A DNA stretch of 64,000 nucleotides from positions 124,794,533 to 124,858,532 of the forward strand of contig CM048845.1 in the NCBI GenBank assembly GCA_026545225.1, written 5' to 3'. The position numbers and the translations under genes were made by a program. The stretch is from Cornus controversa. Taxonomy: Eukaryota > Streptophyta > Magnoliopsida > Cornales > Cornaceae. Shown one piece after another: positions 1 through 11,328 of the stretch. How positions within the stretch are numbered: the stretch's first letter is position 1; each line of letters begins with the position of its first letter. The notes beneath the pieces are model-generated. The model was not told where the DNA came from. It saw only the letters and a list, made by a program, of their open reading frames with translations, and made no database searches.

Positions 1-456
1 ATTTTACCAATTTGATTTTATTTTAATATAATTCTCATACTTCTACTAAAATGTGCTGTTAAAAGTAAGAAATCCAATAAAAAATTAATTCTAATACAAT
101 TGGTAACTTTCTTTATATATATTAAAGAGGTTAAAAAAAAAGAGAGAAAAAACGTGTGCTTATATAATTTATGTTTCTATTTTTTTAATATAAAAAAAAG
201 TGTACTGAAACATAAAAAATCCTTTATACTTTTAATAGTAGTATAGATATAGATATAGAATAGATAGATATAGAATTTGTTTGGTAATTTTTTTATTACA
301 TTTTTTTATATATATATTAAACTATTTTTTTTCTTTTACCAATCATATTTTATTTTAATATAATTCTAATACTTCCAATAAAATGTGTTGTTAAGAATGA
401 GAAATCTAATAAAAAAAGAATTATAATACAATTGGTAACTTTCTTTATATATATTA
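1..456. repeat. AT-rich tandem repeat, left block (period about 336 bp)
   Basis: The segment from about 5 reappears from about 341, and again at about 1931-2025 and 2085-2200. All copies share the landmarks TTTTAATATAATTCTCATAC, AAAATGTG(T/C)TGTTAA and GGTAACTTTCTTTATATATA. No reading frame of note is present. The array is interrupted at 457 by a transposon. Its nature (degenerate satellite or part of an old element) cannot be told from the window. Confidence 0.7.
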
Positions 457-1922
457 GGGAGGACGATATTCGTACTCCTCTTTTCTACAATTGTACTCCA
501 CCTACATTTTTCTTTCAAAGAAAATGACAATATGGTCCCTAAACTAATTAATACATCATCCCTTATTTTATAATACCACAACTATCCTTTATACTATCAA
601 GTTAAACTCTTTTTTTACCTTCTTTAGTTTCTTTATTTTGTTTTTTTTTTGGTCCTATCAAAAGAAATAATTTTTGTTACCTTTTTTACTTTCTTTAGTA
701 GTTTTTTTTTTTGTCTTGTCAAAATGGATAATTTATTCAACAAAAATAATTTTTTGTTTTGCTTCTTCCAATAAAGATAATTTATTCAATAGAGATAATT
801 TCTTTTTTTGAATCTATCAAAAGATATAATTTATTGAATAACAATAACTTTTTTTTTTGGGTACTCTCAATATAGATCCTTTATTTAACAAGAATAAATT
901 TTTTTATGTACTTTTTTTTTTGGGTACTCTTAAGAGAAAATTTATTCAAGAAGGTTAACTATTTTTTGGGTACTTTTTAATTTTTACTTCCTACCAAAAG
1001 AAATAATTTATTCAACAGAGATATTTTTTTTATCTCATGCCAAAAGATATACTAGTAATTTCTTTAACAGATATATATCTATATATATTTTGGTCTTGTC
1101 AAAAGAAAATAATTTATTCAACATAGATAACTCTTTTTGGGTTTTGTAAAAAGAGAAATCATTTTTTTGATTAATTTTTTTCGAGTATTTTTTTTGGATT
1201 GTATCAAAAAAGACCAAAAACATTAAAGATAAGGGACAAATAGGATGTCTGAAAGAGTAGTTTAGTATTTTGAAAAAAAGTTAATCATTTACATGTGAAG
1301 TGAATGTTAGAAGTAGGGATGACAATTTGCCCTACCCCGTCGTGTATCCTCCCCGTTTAGAAACCGTTTAAGGAAATGGAGTGGAGATGGGGTCAGAAAA
1401 ATAACCCGCGTTTAAACGGGGCGGGAACGAGGGTAAGACCCTACCCAGACGGGTACCCGCCCAGTTTAAGTATATATACATTTATACTTATATATATAAT
1501 ATATAGAGAAAATATTAATAATGTATAAAAAAAATATTAATATTATATATATCATACAACTATACAAGTTTATTATATGAGTAATGGATGACTCAATATT
1601 ATCCATTGTATTGCAAGTACCTAAATGTGTGTTTTTGGTGTATATGTATCAAAATATTATATTTATTATTATAATAAATTTTGCATTAAAAAAAAATGTA
1701 TAAATGGGGCGGGGCGGGAAAAGTTAAATAGTTATGGGAATGGGAAAGTCAAAACCTGCCCCGCCCCGCCCCGTTTATACACGGTTGCGGGGTGGGGACG
1801 GGGCGAAAAAAGTTAAACGGTTTCAGTTATGGAGAAGGCAAAACCCTCCCTGCCCCGCCCCGTTACCATCCCTAGTTAGAAGTGACATTTTTCCTAAAAT
1901 GAGAGTGCGAATATTTCCTCCC
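457..1922. mobile_element. Mutator-like MITE, copy A, split by a younger hAT MITE
   Basis: The ends are inverted repeats: GGGAGGACGATATTCG on the left and, reverse-complemented, GGGAGGAAATATTCGCACTC on the right. The 9 bases TATATATTA flank both ends (448-456 and 1923-1931), the duplication length of Mutator-like elements, though the flanks are AT-rich. A second copy at 29583-30383 shares both ends and the T-rich interior, where AAAGATAATTTATTCAACA-type motifs repeat. It is non-coding. Removing the hAT insertion at 1314-1874 leaves about 0.9 kb, close to copy B at 0.8 kb. Confidence 0.75.
1314..1874. mobile_element. hAT-type MITE with GC-rich subterminal motifs
   Basis: Termini TAGGGATGACAATTTG and (reverse complement of the right end) TAGGGATGGTAACGGG are inverted repeats. 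A perfect 8-bp target duplication, GTTAGAAG, lies at 1306-1313 and 1875-1882; both features fit hAT elements. The interior is AT-rich, while both subterminal zones are packed with CCCCG/CGGGG and AAACGG/CCGTTT motifs. No transposase is encoded; the open frames through the GC-rich parts are compositional artefacts. It lies inside the Mutator-like element 457-1922. Confidence 0.93.
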
Positions 1923-1931
1923 TATATATTA

Positions 1932-2260
1932 TTCTCATACGTCTAATAAAATGTGTTGTTAAGAGTGAGAAATCCAATAATAAAAAATTATAATACAGTT
2001 AGTAACTTTCTATATATATATATATATATATTTGTTTGGTAATTTTTTTATATATATATATTAAACTCTTTTTTTTTCTTTTACCAATATGTTTTTATTT
2101 TAATATAATTCTCATACTTCCAATAAAATGTGTTATTAAGAGTGAGAAATTCAATAAAAAAAAATTCTAATATAATTGATAACTTTCTTTATATATATTA
2201 AAGAGGTGAAAAAAAAGAAAAAAAGTGTGTACTGAAACTTAAAACCCTTTTGCACTTTTA
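1932..2260. repeat. AT-rich tandem repeat, right block
   Basis: This continues the 336-bp repeat family of 1-456, with partial units starting near 1931 and 2085 and a short (TA)n between them. Confidence 0.6.
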
Positions 2261-3980
2261 ATAATCTATATATAGGCATACTTATATATTATTTGATAAC
2301 AACCTCATTCATCCACAGTCAACTAGCCTTCTTTCCATTTTTTTCTTCTTATTCAGGAATAGTCGTTGTTATCCAAACACATTTCAATTAATATTTATAT
2401 ACATTCTCTTAAAAATATACTCTAAAAATGCATTGAAAATTTTTTATTACAATTATTTTATTTTTAAAATTTAATTTTATATAATTATGAATTTAGCCTC
2501 CCAAAATGAATATTCCTGACTCCTCCCCTTCGTGCAATCCACTTGGCGTAGAGAAAAAGGTGGTTAGGAAGGAAAGTCTGACCTCAGAACACAACTTTTC
2601 ATTGCAACCCTTTTCCTCAAACTTTTCTTTTCTTTCCTTTCCCTGCGTGCAATCCACTTGTATTTTACGACAGCAACTTTTATTTATTTATTTATTTTTA
2701 TTACAATTCTAGAAAAAGCAAGTACTTCCCCCTTAAAATTGTGACCCGACCTTTTATTGCTTACTGCTTTCCGTCACTTTGAAAACCAGCATTAATTTTC
2801 TACCTTGTACATACACTTTCTAGTCTGCCAACCTCATAATTAATGAATATTTATTGATCAGTTGACTCCAAACCACCATTGCTGTACTGCTAGCTATTTA
2901 TTACAAACTTCACAATTCAACAAAACTTCAACCTCTATATAGTACTATGCCTTATGCGATGAGTCATGATACAAAAATTGATGTATTTTTGCTGCGATTC
3001 CAACAAGAACTCCAATAGAAGATAAGAATGAACTCTCTTATTTTTACCTCATGTCATGGGATTCACACTCTCATTCACACAAATTAAACTCATTTGAGTG
3101 AAGGATGTATGATTGCTCATTACGTATATATTAATTATGCCATCTAGAGCTTCTGACCTTTGGTTGGATTTCGAGTGTACAACGTATGTAACATCTTACT
3201 TTAATTTGCACACAATTTACAAATTCGTAAGGCAATTGAGTTCTGATTTAGTTTATACAGCTTGCTAAACAATCGCTTAGTGAAGTATCAATCCATACTC
3301 AATCAATCAATGTGAGTTTGTTGGCTTTATTTAGATGGGGCTTTAACATCAAAAGGAAAAGAGTAGTGCTATCAGATACGAGTTCTTCATATTTAACTAT
3401 TGGATTGAGTTAGATTTTTGAGACGTGTGAAAAGTTAAATGGATTGTTAAATACATATTTCAATTTATTAGTTAAATATGAAGAGCTAACTGTAAGGGAC
3501 TCTCATTGTAGTAGCATTACTCTTTGCAAAAAGAGAATGATATTAATTACTACCCTTAATTAAGATTAATGAATCTGCTGAGTGAAGCATTAATTGGCAC
3601 ATTTTGTTTTTGGTAGGAACAGTTATCCATTACTCAAAAATTGTCACACTCACTATAATTGCCCTTCCCTTCTTCTCTTATTGCATTTTTTCTCTTTGTA
3701 GTCCGTACTTGTGGTTTTCTCATTTCTGTGTTAAATGCTCATATTGATATGAATGCAGTAACATGAATTGAGTTGGAGAATGAGGAGGTAAACAATTTAT
3801 GTCACACATTACTTGTATTATATGGGTGTTCTTTAGTGGCACCATATGAGTCATCAATGAATAATCTCACAAAATCGTAGATTTAATTACCTACCCTGTA
3901 ACCATAAACATACAACTCTGCACTCGCAGACTAGGTCCACACCAGTGTCCAATATATACTGATGCTTCAACTACAAATTA

Positions 3981-4032
<52 letters not shown>

Positions 4033-4790
4033 ATACACACACATTCAATTCAGATAACCACCACTTTCTTTCCCGGACCTACATGCTACAGCTTCAGGGT
4101 TTTATGCAGCATAGGTTTGACAATTGAATGTTTTTCTGTGTGCACGACTTAATTGTAGGGAAAATATTTGGAGAGCAGTGAACTTTATTCTAATAAATGA
4201 ATCTAAATGTAAATTGCCTTTTAAATAAGGAATTGAAAATAATTGATAGTTTTGCCGGTTGGTCGTCCTCAAAGTATTTTAAATGATACGGTCGTTTAGT
4301 TGAAAGTTGAAACGTTAAAAGGATTGAAAGAAACCACACCTTTGTCCCCATTGTTTAGAGGGCAGAGAAACGGGATTGACCGCGTAAACATAACCTGCCT
4401 TGACTGGAACATATCTTCTCCTAATTCACTAGAAGAAATACTTAATTATATCTTTTTAAGATGAATTATAAAGCACGTATTAGCTAGTATATTAATTCTA
4501 GATAAAACATGTCAAATTTTCCAAATAAACATGAGTCGGCCTGCCTCACCCCGTCACATGCAATTAAACTATATTCTAAAGTAACTTCTGCAGCACACAA
4601 GACATTACCAAGCTAGGAAATGAGTTCACACAGTAAAAGCTCCACGTTAACTTTCATTGTCAAAGACCAATAGGCACCAACCCCAACCTTGACGGTATAA
4701 GATTTTCTTGAGTGTTTCGAGTTCAACCTGTTTACATTTGCTTGAACTTTCGGAAAAAGAAAAGAAAAAAATAAAAACTTTTATTGTCAA
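2261..4790. other. Gene-free AT-rich spacer
   Basis: No convincing exon is seen on either strand. A (TA)n tract lies at about 3985-4031. Frames are short and lack codon bias. A near-repeat of TTCGTGCAATCCACTTG occurs at about 2529 and 2645. Confidence 0.5.
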
Positions 4791-5160
4791 AGTGGAAACA
4801 AGCTTGGTTGACTTGTCTTAACAAGACAAAAAAAACTTGGGTGACTTGAGGACAGACGTGCATAATTATATCACGGACTTGAACGTACAACACAGATGAG
4901 TCTAGAAACTATTTCGTGTGCAACCTTGTTAAGACCGGCCAGTAAAATAAGATTGGTTGACTTGTCTTAACAAAAGAAAAACATGGTTGAGTTGAGGACA
5001 CAGGTGCATTATTATAGCATGGACTTGAAGGACAGAGACTTGAAGAACACAGATGATCGAGTCTAGAGAATCTTCCGTGTCCAACCTTGTTAGAATTTGC
5101 ATATAACTACCAGCCCCCAACCTTGTTAGAATATGCATATAACTACCAACCCCCAACCTC
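4790..5160. repeat. Direct duplication of about 150 bp plus a 40-bp tandem repeat
   Basis: GGTTGACTTGTCTTAACAA begins both a segment near 4805 and one near 4953. Both run through GGACTTGA...CACAGATGA and end in CAACCTTGTTA. At about 5087-5157, AACCTTGTTAGAATTTGCATATAACTACC is tandemly duplicated once more (two copies, about 41 bp apart). It is non-coding; the open frame across it is a by-product of the repetition. Confidence 0.75.
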
Positions 5161-5677
5161 TTTTTTTTTTTTTTCTTCATCTTTTGTTGAATGATAATAA
5201 CTACTGGTAATAAGAAAGCTAAAATAGCAGTATACCAGTGAACCCTTGTCTCAAATTGAGAAACAAAAAAGACTGCCAACTAATTAATTAGCACATATAT
5301 AAGTTTAGTCTTACTAAAAACTCTACAACTTCAGTGTTCCTGTAATTCATGAGCAAGTAAATGAATCTCAAGAAAAATTAGTAGATGCCACTTTTGCACT
5401 ACTCAAGCATGTTTATATATATCTAGTTTACTAGAAAAAGGTACACCAAAAAGTATACAAGCTAGCCTCACTTGTTTTTTCATAACATGATAGTGATCAA
5501 AGTATTACAGAAAGTATAAGTCTCTCTCTTGCAGTTATCTCATAAACCTCCGATTCAACAAGCATATTGAAACTCCTCACTGTACAACAAACAACTCAGA
5601 GAAACGGAAAAAGAAGGGGAAAATTGGCAAAAAAGAGGAAAAAATCTTCCTAATAATTTTTTTTTTTTTTTTTGCAA

Positions 5678-7096
5678 TTAATCACAACAAATTGGACAGC
5701 GTATGATCCCATTCTCATTGCAATCGGGACAGCGTTGGAATCCGCAATCACTTTCATCGCATTCTTCATCGTAATCACCTTCATAGTAGATCTTACAACT
5801 CCCTGAACATGTCTCACAAGGCACAAACCTTATATCCCCACATGCCTCACAAATTCCTCCTCCTCCTCCTCCTCCTCCTCCTCCACCACCACCACCACCA
5901 CCACCTCCACCTCCACCGCCATCATCCACCATTTCACAACCTTCGAGTACCTTCTCTAGCTGTCCATCTTCGTGCATTCGCCGTATCTCTTCTGCCCCAC
6001 CAATGTACCCTTTCCCCACAAACACCCTTGGCAAACCACCACCATTAAACCCTTCTCCCAATCGCTCTTTCAGCTCCTCCTTGAACCCCGAATGCATTGA
6101 TAAATCTCTTTCATCCATTCGAATTCCCATTCCCTTTAGAATGACTCTAACATGGCAACAATCCTCATATGTCTTCCTCACTCCTCTTAGGCTTGTGAAG
6201 TATAGCACCACCTTGTCTTTTCCAAATGATGGGCATTTATACTCTGCAACAACATCATTAATATTTATACTCTTCTCCTCCACGATTTCCTCTTCTGTTT
6301 CATTGCTCAATGGTTTGAGGTGAAATGGGTTGGCAGGAGGGAGCTCCTCCAAAGCTTTCCTGAATGTGGAAATGACATCTGGATCAAACTCCGAGATTAT
6401 AGATGTTGCATTCGAATTTGAATTGGAAAATGATTCTTTGTCAGCCATCTCAAGCCACAATGGTTTAGACGACAAATCATAATTTGCTTCCCGCTTTGAT
6501 TTGGGACTATCAAGAGGGGATGGAATTGAATTCGGAGCCACATGGAAAGAGAAGCTCCGAATGTGATGAGGAGGCCGAAGAGGGCTGGTGTCTTCAAGAC
6601 CCTCCATCAATTCCCAAGCATTGATCGTCTCAGGCTCACCTGGAGGTGTTCTAATTGGAGTTCTCGGAACAATTTTAGGAATCTTCTCATCGATCATGGT
6701 AGACCAAGTCTTGGCCTCAATCAAACCCATTGAAAACTCCTTGCTTCTCTTATTGGGAGCATTGTCTTCACCTTCATTCCACTTATCGTTATTCTCAATT
6801 GGAGCATTGTCTTCACCTTCATTCCAATTATCGTTATTCTCAATTGGACCATCTTCACCTTCATTCCACTTATCGTTATTCTCAATTGGAGCATTGTTTT
6901 CATTGAGATGGTGAATTTGGTCCAATGAATCGAGATTGATAGACCCCAGTGAGGAGGAGGTGAGAGCCACCACATGGTAGCTATCCCCTTTTTGCTGAGG
7001 CGGGTGGTGGACGTGCATCGAATAGCTTCGCGGCACCGGCGAGTATGGCGTCTGACAGTTCCGGCATACCCGTGGCTTCGAAGTTGCGCAACCCAT
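5678..7096 (-). CDS. Glutaredoxin-domain protein with MGC N-terminus and C-terminal Cys-rich domain (At3g28850/At5g39865-like)
   Basis: Intronless, 472 residues. It starts MGCATSKP, a typical N-myristoylation (Gly2) and possible palmitoylation (Cys3) signal, so membrane attachment is inferred. Residues about 65-115 carry three acidic copies of an IENND(K/N)WNEGED unit. A conserved INAWELMEGLED motif lies near 157-168. The glutaredoxin fold spans about 292-390 (GKDKVVLYFTSLRGVR..., then LPRVFVGKGYIGGAEE). In place of a CPxC active site it has T-S-L-R-G-V-R, as this plant subfamily usually does, so classical disulfide reductase activity is unlikely. Residues 393-414 are 22 glycines in a row. 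The tail has four CxxC pairs (CEAC, CETC, CPDC, CPIC) like a DnaJ-type zinc binder. The start is the only Met giving MGC. I infer a redox-related or signalling scaffold; the substrate is unknown. Confidence 0.93.
   Translation of the reverse strand: MGCATSKPRVCRNCQTPYSPVPRSYSMHVHHPPQQKGDSYHVVALTSSSLGSINLDSLDQIHHLNENNAPIENNDKWNEGEDGPIENNDNWNEGEDNAPIENNDKWNEGEDNAPNKRSKEFSMGLIEAKTWSTMIDEKIPKIVPRTPIRTPPGEPETINAWELMEGLEDTSPLRPPHHIRSFSFHVAPNSIPSPLDSPKSKREANYDLSSKPLWLEMADKESFSNSNSNATSIISEFDPDVISTFRKALEELPPANPFHLKPLSNETEEEIVEEKSININDVVAEYKCPSFGKDKVVLYFTSLRGVRKTYEDCCHVRVILKGMGIRMDERDLSMHSGFKEELKERLGEGFNGGGLPRVFVGKGYIGGAEEIRRMHEDGQLEKVLEGCEMVDDGGGGGGGGGGGGGGGGGGGGGGICEACGDIRFVPCETCSGSCKIYYEGDYDEECDESDCGFQRCPDCNENGIIRCPICCD
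5855..5920 (-). repeat. In-frame GGN trinucleotide run encoding Gly22
   Basis: On the plus strand this reads (TCC)9(ACC)7 followed by TCC, ACC and GCC triplets, 66 bases in all. It encodes the polyglycine linker between the glutaredoxin domain and the Cys-rich tail. It is a coding microsatellite and likely length-polymorphic. Confidence 0.95.
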
Positions 7097-8829
7097 TTTG
7101 AAACAAACAAGATTGAATCAGAAAAAGGCCAAGACTTGATACAAATAAGCGTATCGAAAGAAATGAGACATGTATATATTAGATATAATATGTGTGGATA
7201 TAAATATATGTGTGTGCGTGTGCGTGTGCGTGTGTGTGTGTGATTTAGGAATTGTTGAACACACTAAAAGAACATTCCCAAAAGAATGAGCTTGGTGGGT
7301 AGAGATTCCAAGATTAAATATGCGAAATCGAGGAATTAAAAAAGGGAATCAGGTTAATTGAGCCTGTTTTGCAAAGATTTAGAGAAGAGGATTAGAATAA
7401 TGAAAAGAATCGCTTGGATCGAAGAGAGAGAGAGAGAATTGGGTTCGAAGTTTCTCTGCAAAAAGAGGCACAAAATGAACCATTAATGGAAAACTCAAGC
7501 TTTAATTTCGAACTGCTGATAATAAATAATTAAACAGCCACATAACTAGAGAGCAACGATGATGTTTCAATAAGTCAGTTTAAAATTTTTGAACATGAAT
7601 TTACGAAAACATCAAAATGTTGCTATAAGAGACCATGTGAATTGACTAGCAAAAGAGAATCGGAACTGGAAAATATCGCTTGGGATGAAAATTCCAATAG
7701 AAGTAAAAAAAGGGAAGGGAATGGGAAGGAATTCAGGTCAAACAACGAGAGCGGAGACCATTTCCACCAGCTGCCTCCCACACCCCACTCCTCTCTCTCT
7801 CTCTGCCTCTTTCTCTCTCTAGAAAGACACCAATGGATCATCAAACAATCAAAAAGATCAAAAGGACACTCCAGGGGTCTGAATGGGTGGTGAATAGCAA
7901 TCCAAAAACCTCCTTTAGGAAATAGGAAAGTTGTAGAAATATATTATATATATATAAGTATATAAATGGGAGTGGGAATGGGAGTTTCGGCGAATGCGGA
8001 AATTATTGCTTGAATGACTCCCCACCCAGGCCCTATGAATGAGCTGAAAAAGACGAATAGAAGTGGATGAGAGGCTAGGTGTTAGTTGCCTGTAGCCCCC
8101 ACTCTCACCTTTAGTTCACGCTGAATGTGGATGTGTGGGCTTTCCTTCAAGTTCCACTGTGATTGGTTCGTCAAATACACGAACCTTCTGGGCGCGTGGG
8201 ATGAGCTTATACCAATAAGAAGTTTGTAAGAGACAAATATTTGTGACGTAATCAAATGGGGCGCGTGGATCCTGAAGTAGTTGGCCGGAAGATCTCGTTG
8301 TTGGATGCTCGTCTATGCTCATAAATTTTTATAATTTTATGGGATCTGACGACTGTCTTCAATTCCACTCTGATTATAGAAAAATAGGGATGAACACAAT
8401 TCGCCTTGTTTTAAGTACACTTCACTACGTGTATTGACACATATATATATATATATATGAAAGCAAACAATAAATTTTTTAAATTCACTTATTTTTGTTG
8501 TTTCTTAAAGACAATAATGTAAATGAAAATAAAGTATAAAAAACATTTACATTATAAGGAAAAAAAGAAAAGAAAAAAAAAGTGCACTTATACATCTATC
8601 ATTTTTAATTATAGATTGGGTGAAATTTATGGAACCAGTTTACCTATGTCACACCTGCTGTCGACTGTCGAGGCTCCAAATGTATTTATTTTTCTTATTC
8701 TAAAAGCAAACATTATTTGTGTACACACACACATGAAAGCAAACAATATATTTTATTTAAGGGAAATGGTAAATACATTCCATGTTTTATAAATTTATTT
8801 ATTTTTGTTGTTTCTTAAATTAAATATCG
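7097..8829. other. Upstream region of the glutaredoxin-domain gene; no other gene seen
   Basis: It should hold the promoter and 5' UTR of the minus-strand gene ending at 7096. A TG-rich microsatellite lies at about 7209-7242, GA/CT runs at about 7424-7436 and 7791-7820, and (TA)n at about 7943-7960 and 8440-8458. None of the open frames resembles a protein. Confidence 0.5.
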
Positions 8830-8839
8830 ATAAAAGTCA

Positions 8840-9002
8840 TTTATATTTATCTCATTGGCTGACTCAAGTAAATGAAGAACTTGATCCTAATGTCTAACAA
8901 GCAGAACAAGAGATATTTCTTTTATTAGATTTAATTTTTAAAATTATTTCTTATCACTTCATGTCATATTAGTTTTGGTCGCACTCTTTGTCTTTTACCT
9001 TC
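8840..9002 (-). pseudogene. LINE reverse-transcriptase relic, 3' part (continues at 22157)
   Basis: Read on the minus strand, the sequence just outside the 5' LTR gives KRQRVRPKLI*HEVIRNNF, which resembles the RGRPKKTW.EVVRNDL region near the end of plant LINE-type reverse transcriptases. The part that should precede it lies beyond the other end of the Tat element (22157-22475). The Tat insertion therefore cut this relic in two. It is heavily decayed. Confidence 0.65.
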
Positions 9003-9369
9003 TGAAAAAGTGTTTGATTCCAATTATGATACGTGTAAATATGAAAGTTGAGACTGAGATGACGTAGAGAAAAAGTATACTTTGACCAGAACTTTTCTTT
9101 CTCCAGATAAGTCTAAAAAATTGAAGAGTTAGTCTCCTACTGGTATACGTTCTCATTTGACTGCTATAAATACAATACGATTCATATATCAGATACGCAA
9201 TTAATACCCTCTAAAGTCCATTTATAAATTAAGAAAGCCCTTCCGATTTCTGACTGGATCGTTGGAGCGCAGTCGACTGGCATCACGCCAGTGTCCTTCT
9301 AATTACCTTTCTCTTGGCTTTTTTACAAGTTGGCGTTTGACCAGTTCAAAGTGAATTTTTGATTCATCA
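9003..9369 (+). repeat. 5' LTR of the Tat-type element
   Basis: Begins TGAAAAAGTG and ends GATTCATCA. It is colinear with 21795-22156, with frequent substitutions. It contains a TATAAATA box. Preceded by CCTTC. Confidence 0.95.
9165..9172 (+). promoter_or_regulatory. TATA box of the 5' LTR
   Basis: TATAAATA in the context GACTGCTATAAATACAA. The identical motif is kept at 21957-21964 in the 3' LTR although the neighbourhood has diverged. Confidence 0.75.
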
Positions 9370-9371
9370 GT

Positions 9372-9389
9372 TGGCGCCGTCTGTGGGAA
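9372..9389 (+). other. Primer-binding site (tRNA-Asp type, degenerate)
   Basis: TGGCGCCGTCTGTGGGAA starts two bases after the LTR. The first nine bases match the complement of the plant tRNA-Asp 3' end; the rest is divergent, as in many Tat elements. Confidence 0.85.
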
Positions 9390-9462
9390 ACAACTGTCAC
9401 GAACTTGATTGTTCTATCCGAAGCATATACGAAACATGATGCACCTACAATATGAATTAGAG

Positions 9463-9660
9463 ATTGTAGCCGGGCAGGACCCTCTTGTCGGCCACAATCC
9501 TCTGGTGGGGCAGGACCCTCCTACCGGGCATAACCCTCCTGCCAGTCACAATTCGCCAGCCGAACAGGACCCTCCTACCAATCACAATCCGCTAGCCAGA
9601 CAGGACCTTCCTGCCGGCCACAACCCTCCAGCCGGGCAAGATCTGTCTGCCGCCCCATAC
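9463..9660 (+). repeat. 18-bp tandem repeat in the leader (about ten copies)
   Basis: The unit alternates GGGCAGGACCCTCCT and GGCCACAATCCTCC-like halves. In the open frame this gives (A/V/T)G(Q/H)(D/N)P(L/P) hexapeptides. The start codon is poorly placed and the repeat has no known domain, so I treat it as leader repetition rather than a protein. Confidence 0.8.
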
Positions 9661-9979
9661 ATTGCCGGTCACATCTGCCTAGAGCAAGAGAAGGAGGCAT
9701 GCAACCCCTGGTCAAGAAGACTTCCCTAGGGCACGCCCCGGAATCCCAAATGACTAAGAACGTGTCACAACGTTGGAATACCAAGTTCAAAACTTGAATT
9801 AAAGTCTAATCCAGGTACTCCAACAAAATACGGCAATCCTACGGCGCCTCCTTCCTGTGACACCAGTGCCGTCACGGAGTCACCTCAGGTCGGTCGATCT
9901 AGAAGGGGATGATGATGGGTGAGACAGTGGGCTCCCGACAGACAACGCGACCCAGATCCGTGTAAGAAGTGATGGAGAA

Positions 9980-11120
9980 ATGATAAATCCCATTCACCTA
10001 ATCCCGCCTGAAATAGCTCGTGCCCAGGTGGACTCGGGGTTTAGGGCTCGTACTCACAATAATTCAAGGCACCCAGGGGAAACTGTCTATTATGATATAG
10101 AGATACAGGACCTCAAGGCCAAGGTAAAGAGTATGGCTCACGCCCTTAAGAGAAAAGGCCCTGCTACAGTCGAGGATCTGGTCCAACAAACCAACCTCCC
10201 TTTTACTGCTGGGATAATGAGTTGTCTTTTGCTCAACAAGTTCAAGATACCCACCTTTGAAAACTTTGAAGGGACCAAGGACCCGCTTGACCATCTAGAG
10301 ACTTACAAGGCTTTAATGTATCTTTAAGGAGTACCAGATAAAATCATATGCAGAACCTTTTCCACTATATTGAAAAGCTCTGCCTATGCATGGTTTAACA
10401 GCTTGATGCATGCATCTATACACTCCTTCAAAGAACTGAGCCGATTGTTTGTGAGCAACTTTATTGTTGCCCGAAGACACAGGAAGCCCGCTACTTATCT
10501 TCTGAACGTAAGACAAACTATGGGACAATCGTTACGAGACTACATCAATCGATTTAACAGGGAGATATTGCAGGTCGATGCCTTGAACGACAAGGTAGCA
10601 ATTACTGCATTCATGGGACGACTGCAGCCCTCAAAATTCTTGTACTCAAGCTCTAAACATGCACGAGAAAGCATGTCAGAGCTACTTATAAAGACCCAAA
10701 AGTACATGAAAGCTGAGGATGCCCTAGATGCACGGAGAAAAAAAAGAGATGGTGACAGAAAGACAAACAGAAAAAAGGGGAAGATATTCTAATGAGGAAG
10801 ATAGAGACTACAAGTATGGCAAGACATTGCGAAAGTATAGTGATAGATCATCGCATTGAGATAAGGGATTCGATTTTACCCCTTTAAATACGTCGATAAC
10901 CCAAATCCTCCTCTACATCCAAGATAACCCGGCAGTGACATGGCTCCCAAAACTAAGAAATGATCTCGCTAAGAGATCCCGCGATAACTATTACAGATTT
11001 CACCGCGATCATAGACATGACACAGATGAGTGCATCGACTTAAAAAAGATAAATTGAAAGTCTGATTCATAGGGGCTGGCTGTATAGATTTGTGGTTGAA
11101 TATGAGAGGGGAGCACAGAA
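9980..11120 (+). pseudogene. Tat-type gag, disrupted
   Basis: The frame from about 9980 carries the plant Ty3/Gypsy gag signature: NLPFTAGIM near 10190, TFENFEGTKDPLDHLETYKALMYL ending at 10324, then a TAA at 10325-10327 where a CAA is expected, and the same frame continues GVPDKIICRTFSTIL...AYAWFN...SFKELSRLFVSNF to 10792. A frame change follows; at about 10920-11045 the sequence NYYRFHRDHRHDTDEC matches the conserved gag C-terminal region. At least one nonsense and one frameshift mutation make it non-functional. It would encode the capsid-nucleocapsid polyprotein. Confidence 0.9.
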
Positions 11121-11328
11121 TCGCCTGCAAGAAGGCAAAGACGACAACACTCAAACAATCCTCTATTGGGAGAAATCAGAATTATCTCGAGTTGACTTGC
11201 AGGCGATGGAGAATCCAAGGCGACTCGTAAGGTGCACTTGAGGAAAATCAAAAGTTTCTGTGAAGTGGCGAGGCAAGCCAATTGCCCCCTAAGGCCAAGC
11301 ACCCCCGGTTGGATGATTAGATCATAAC

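Noticed and set aside
1625-1946. Open frames through the GC-rich block near 1.7 kb
   Set aside because: They run through the CCCCG-rich subterminal repeat of a hAT MITE; the peptide is a product of the repeat and matches nothing.
9463-9660. CRISPR-like spaced repeats
   Set aside because: The units are contiguous, degenerate and without unique spacers, in a plant retrotransposon. The 80-bp array at 15290-19260 was rejected for the same reason.
9409-9729. 106-residue frame with hexapeptide repeats after the Tat primer site
   Set aside because: It translates an 18-bp leader repeat, has no domain, and ends before gag; better seen as untranslated leader repetition.
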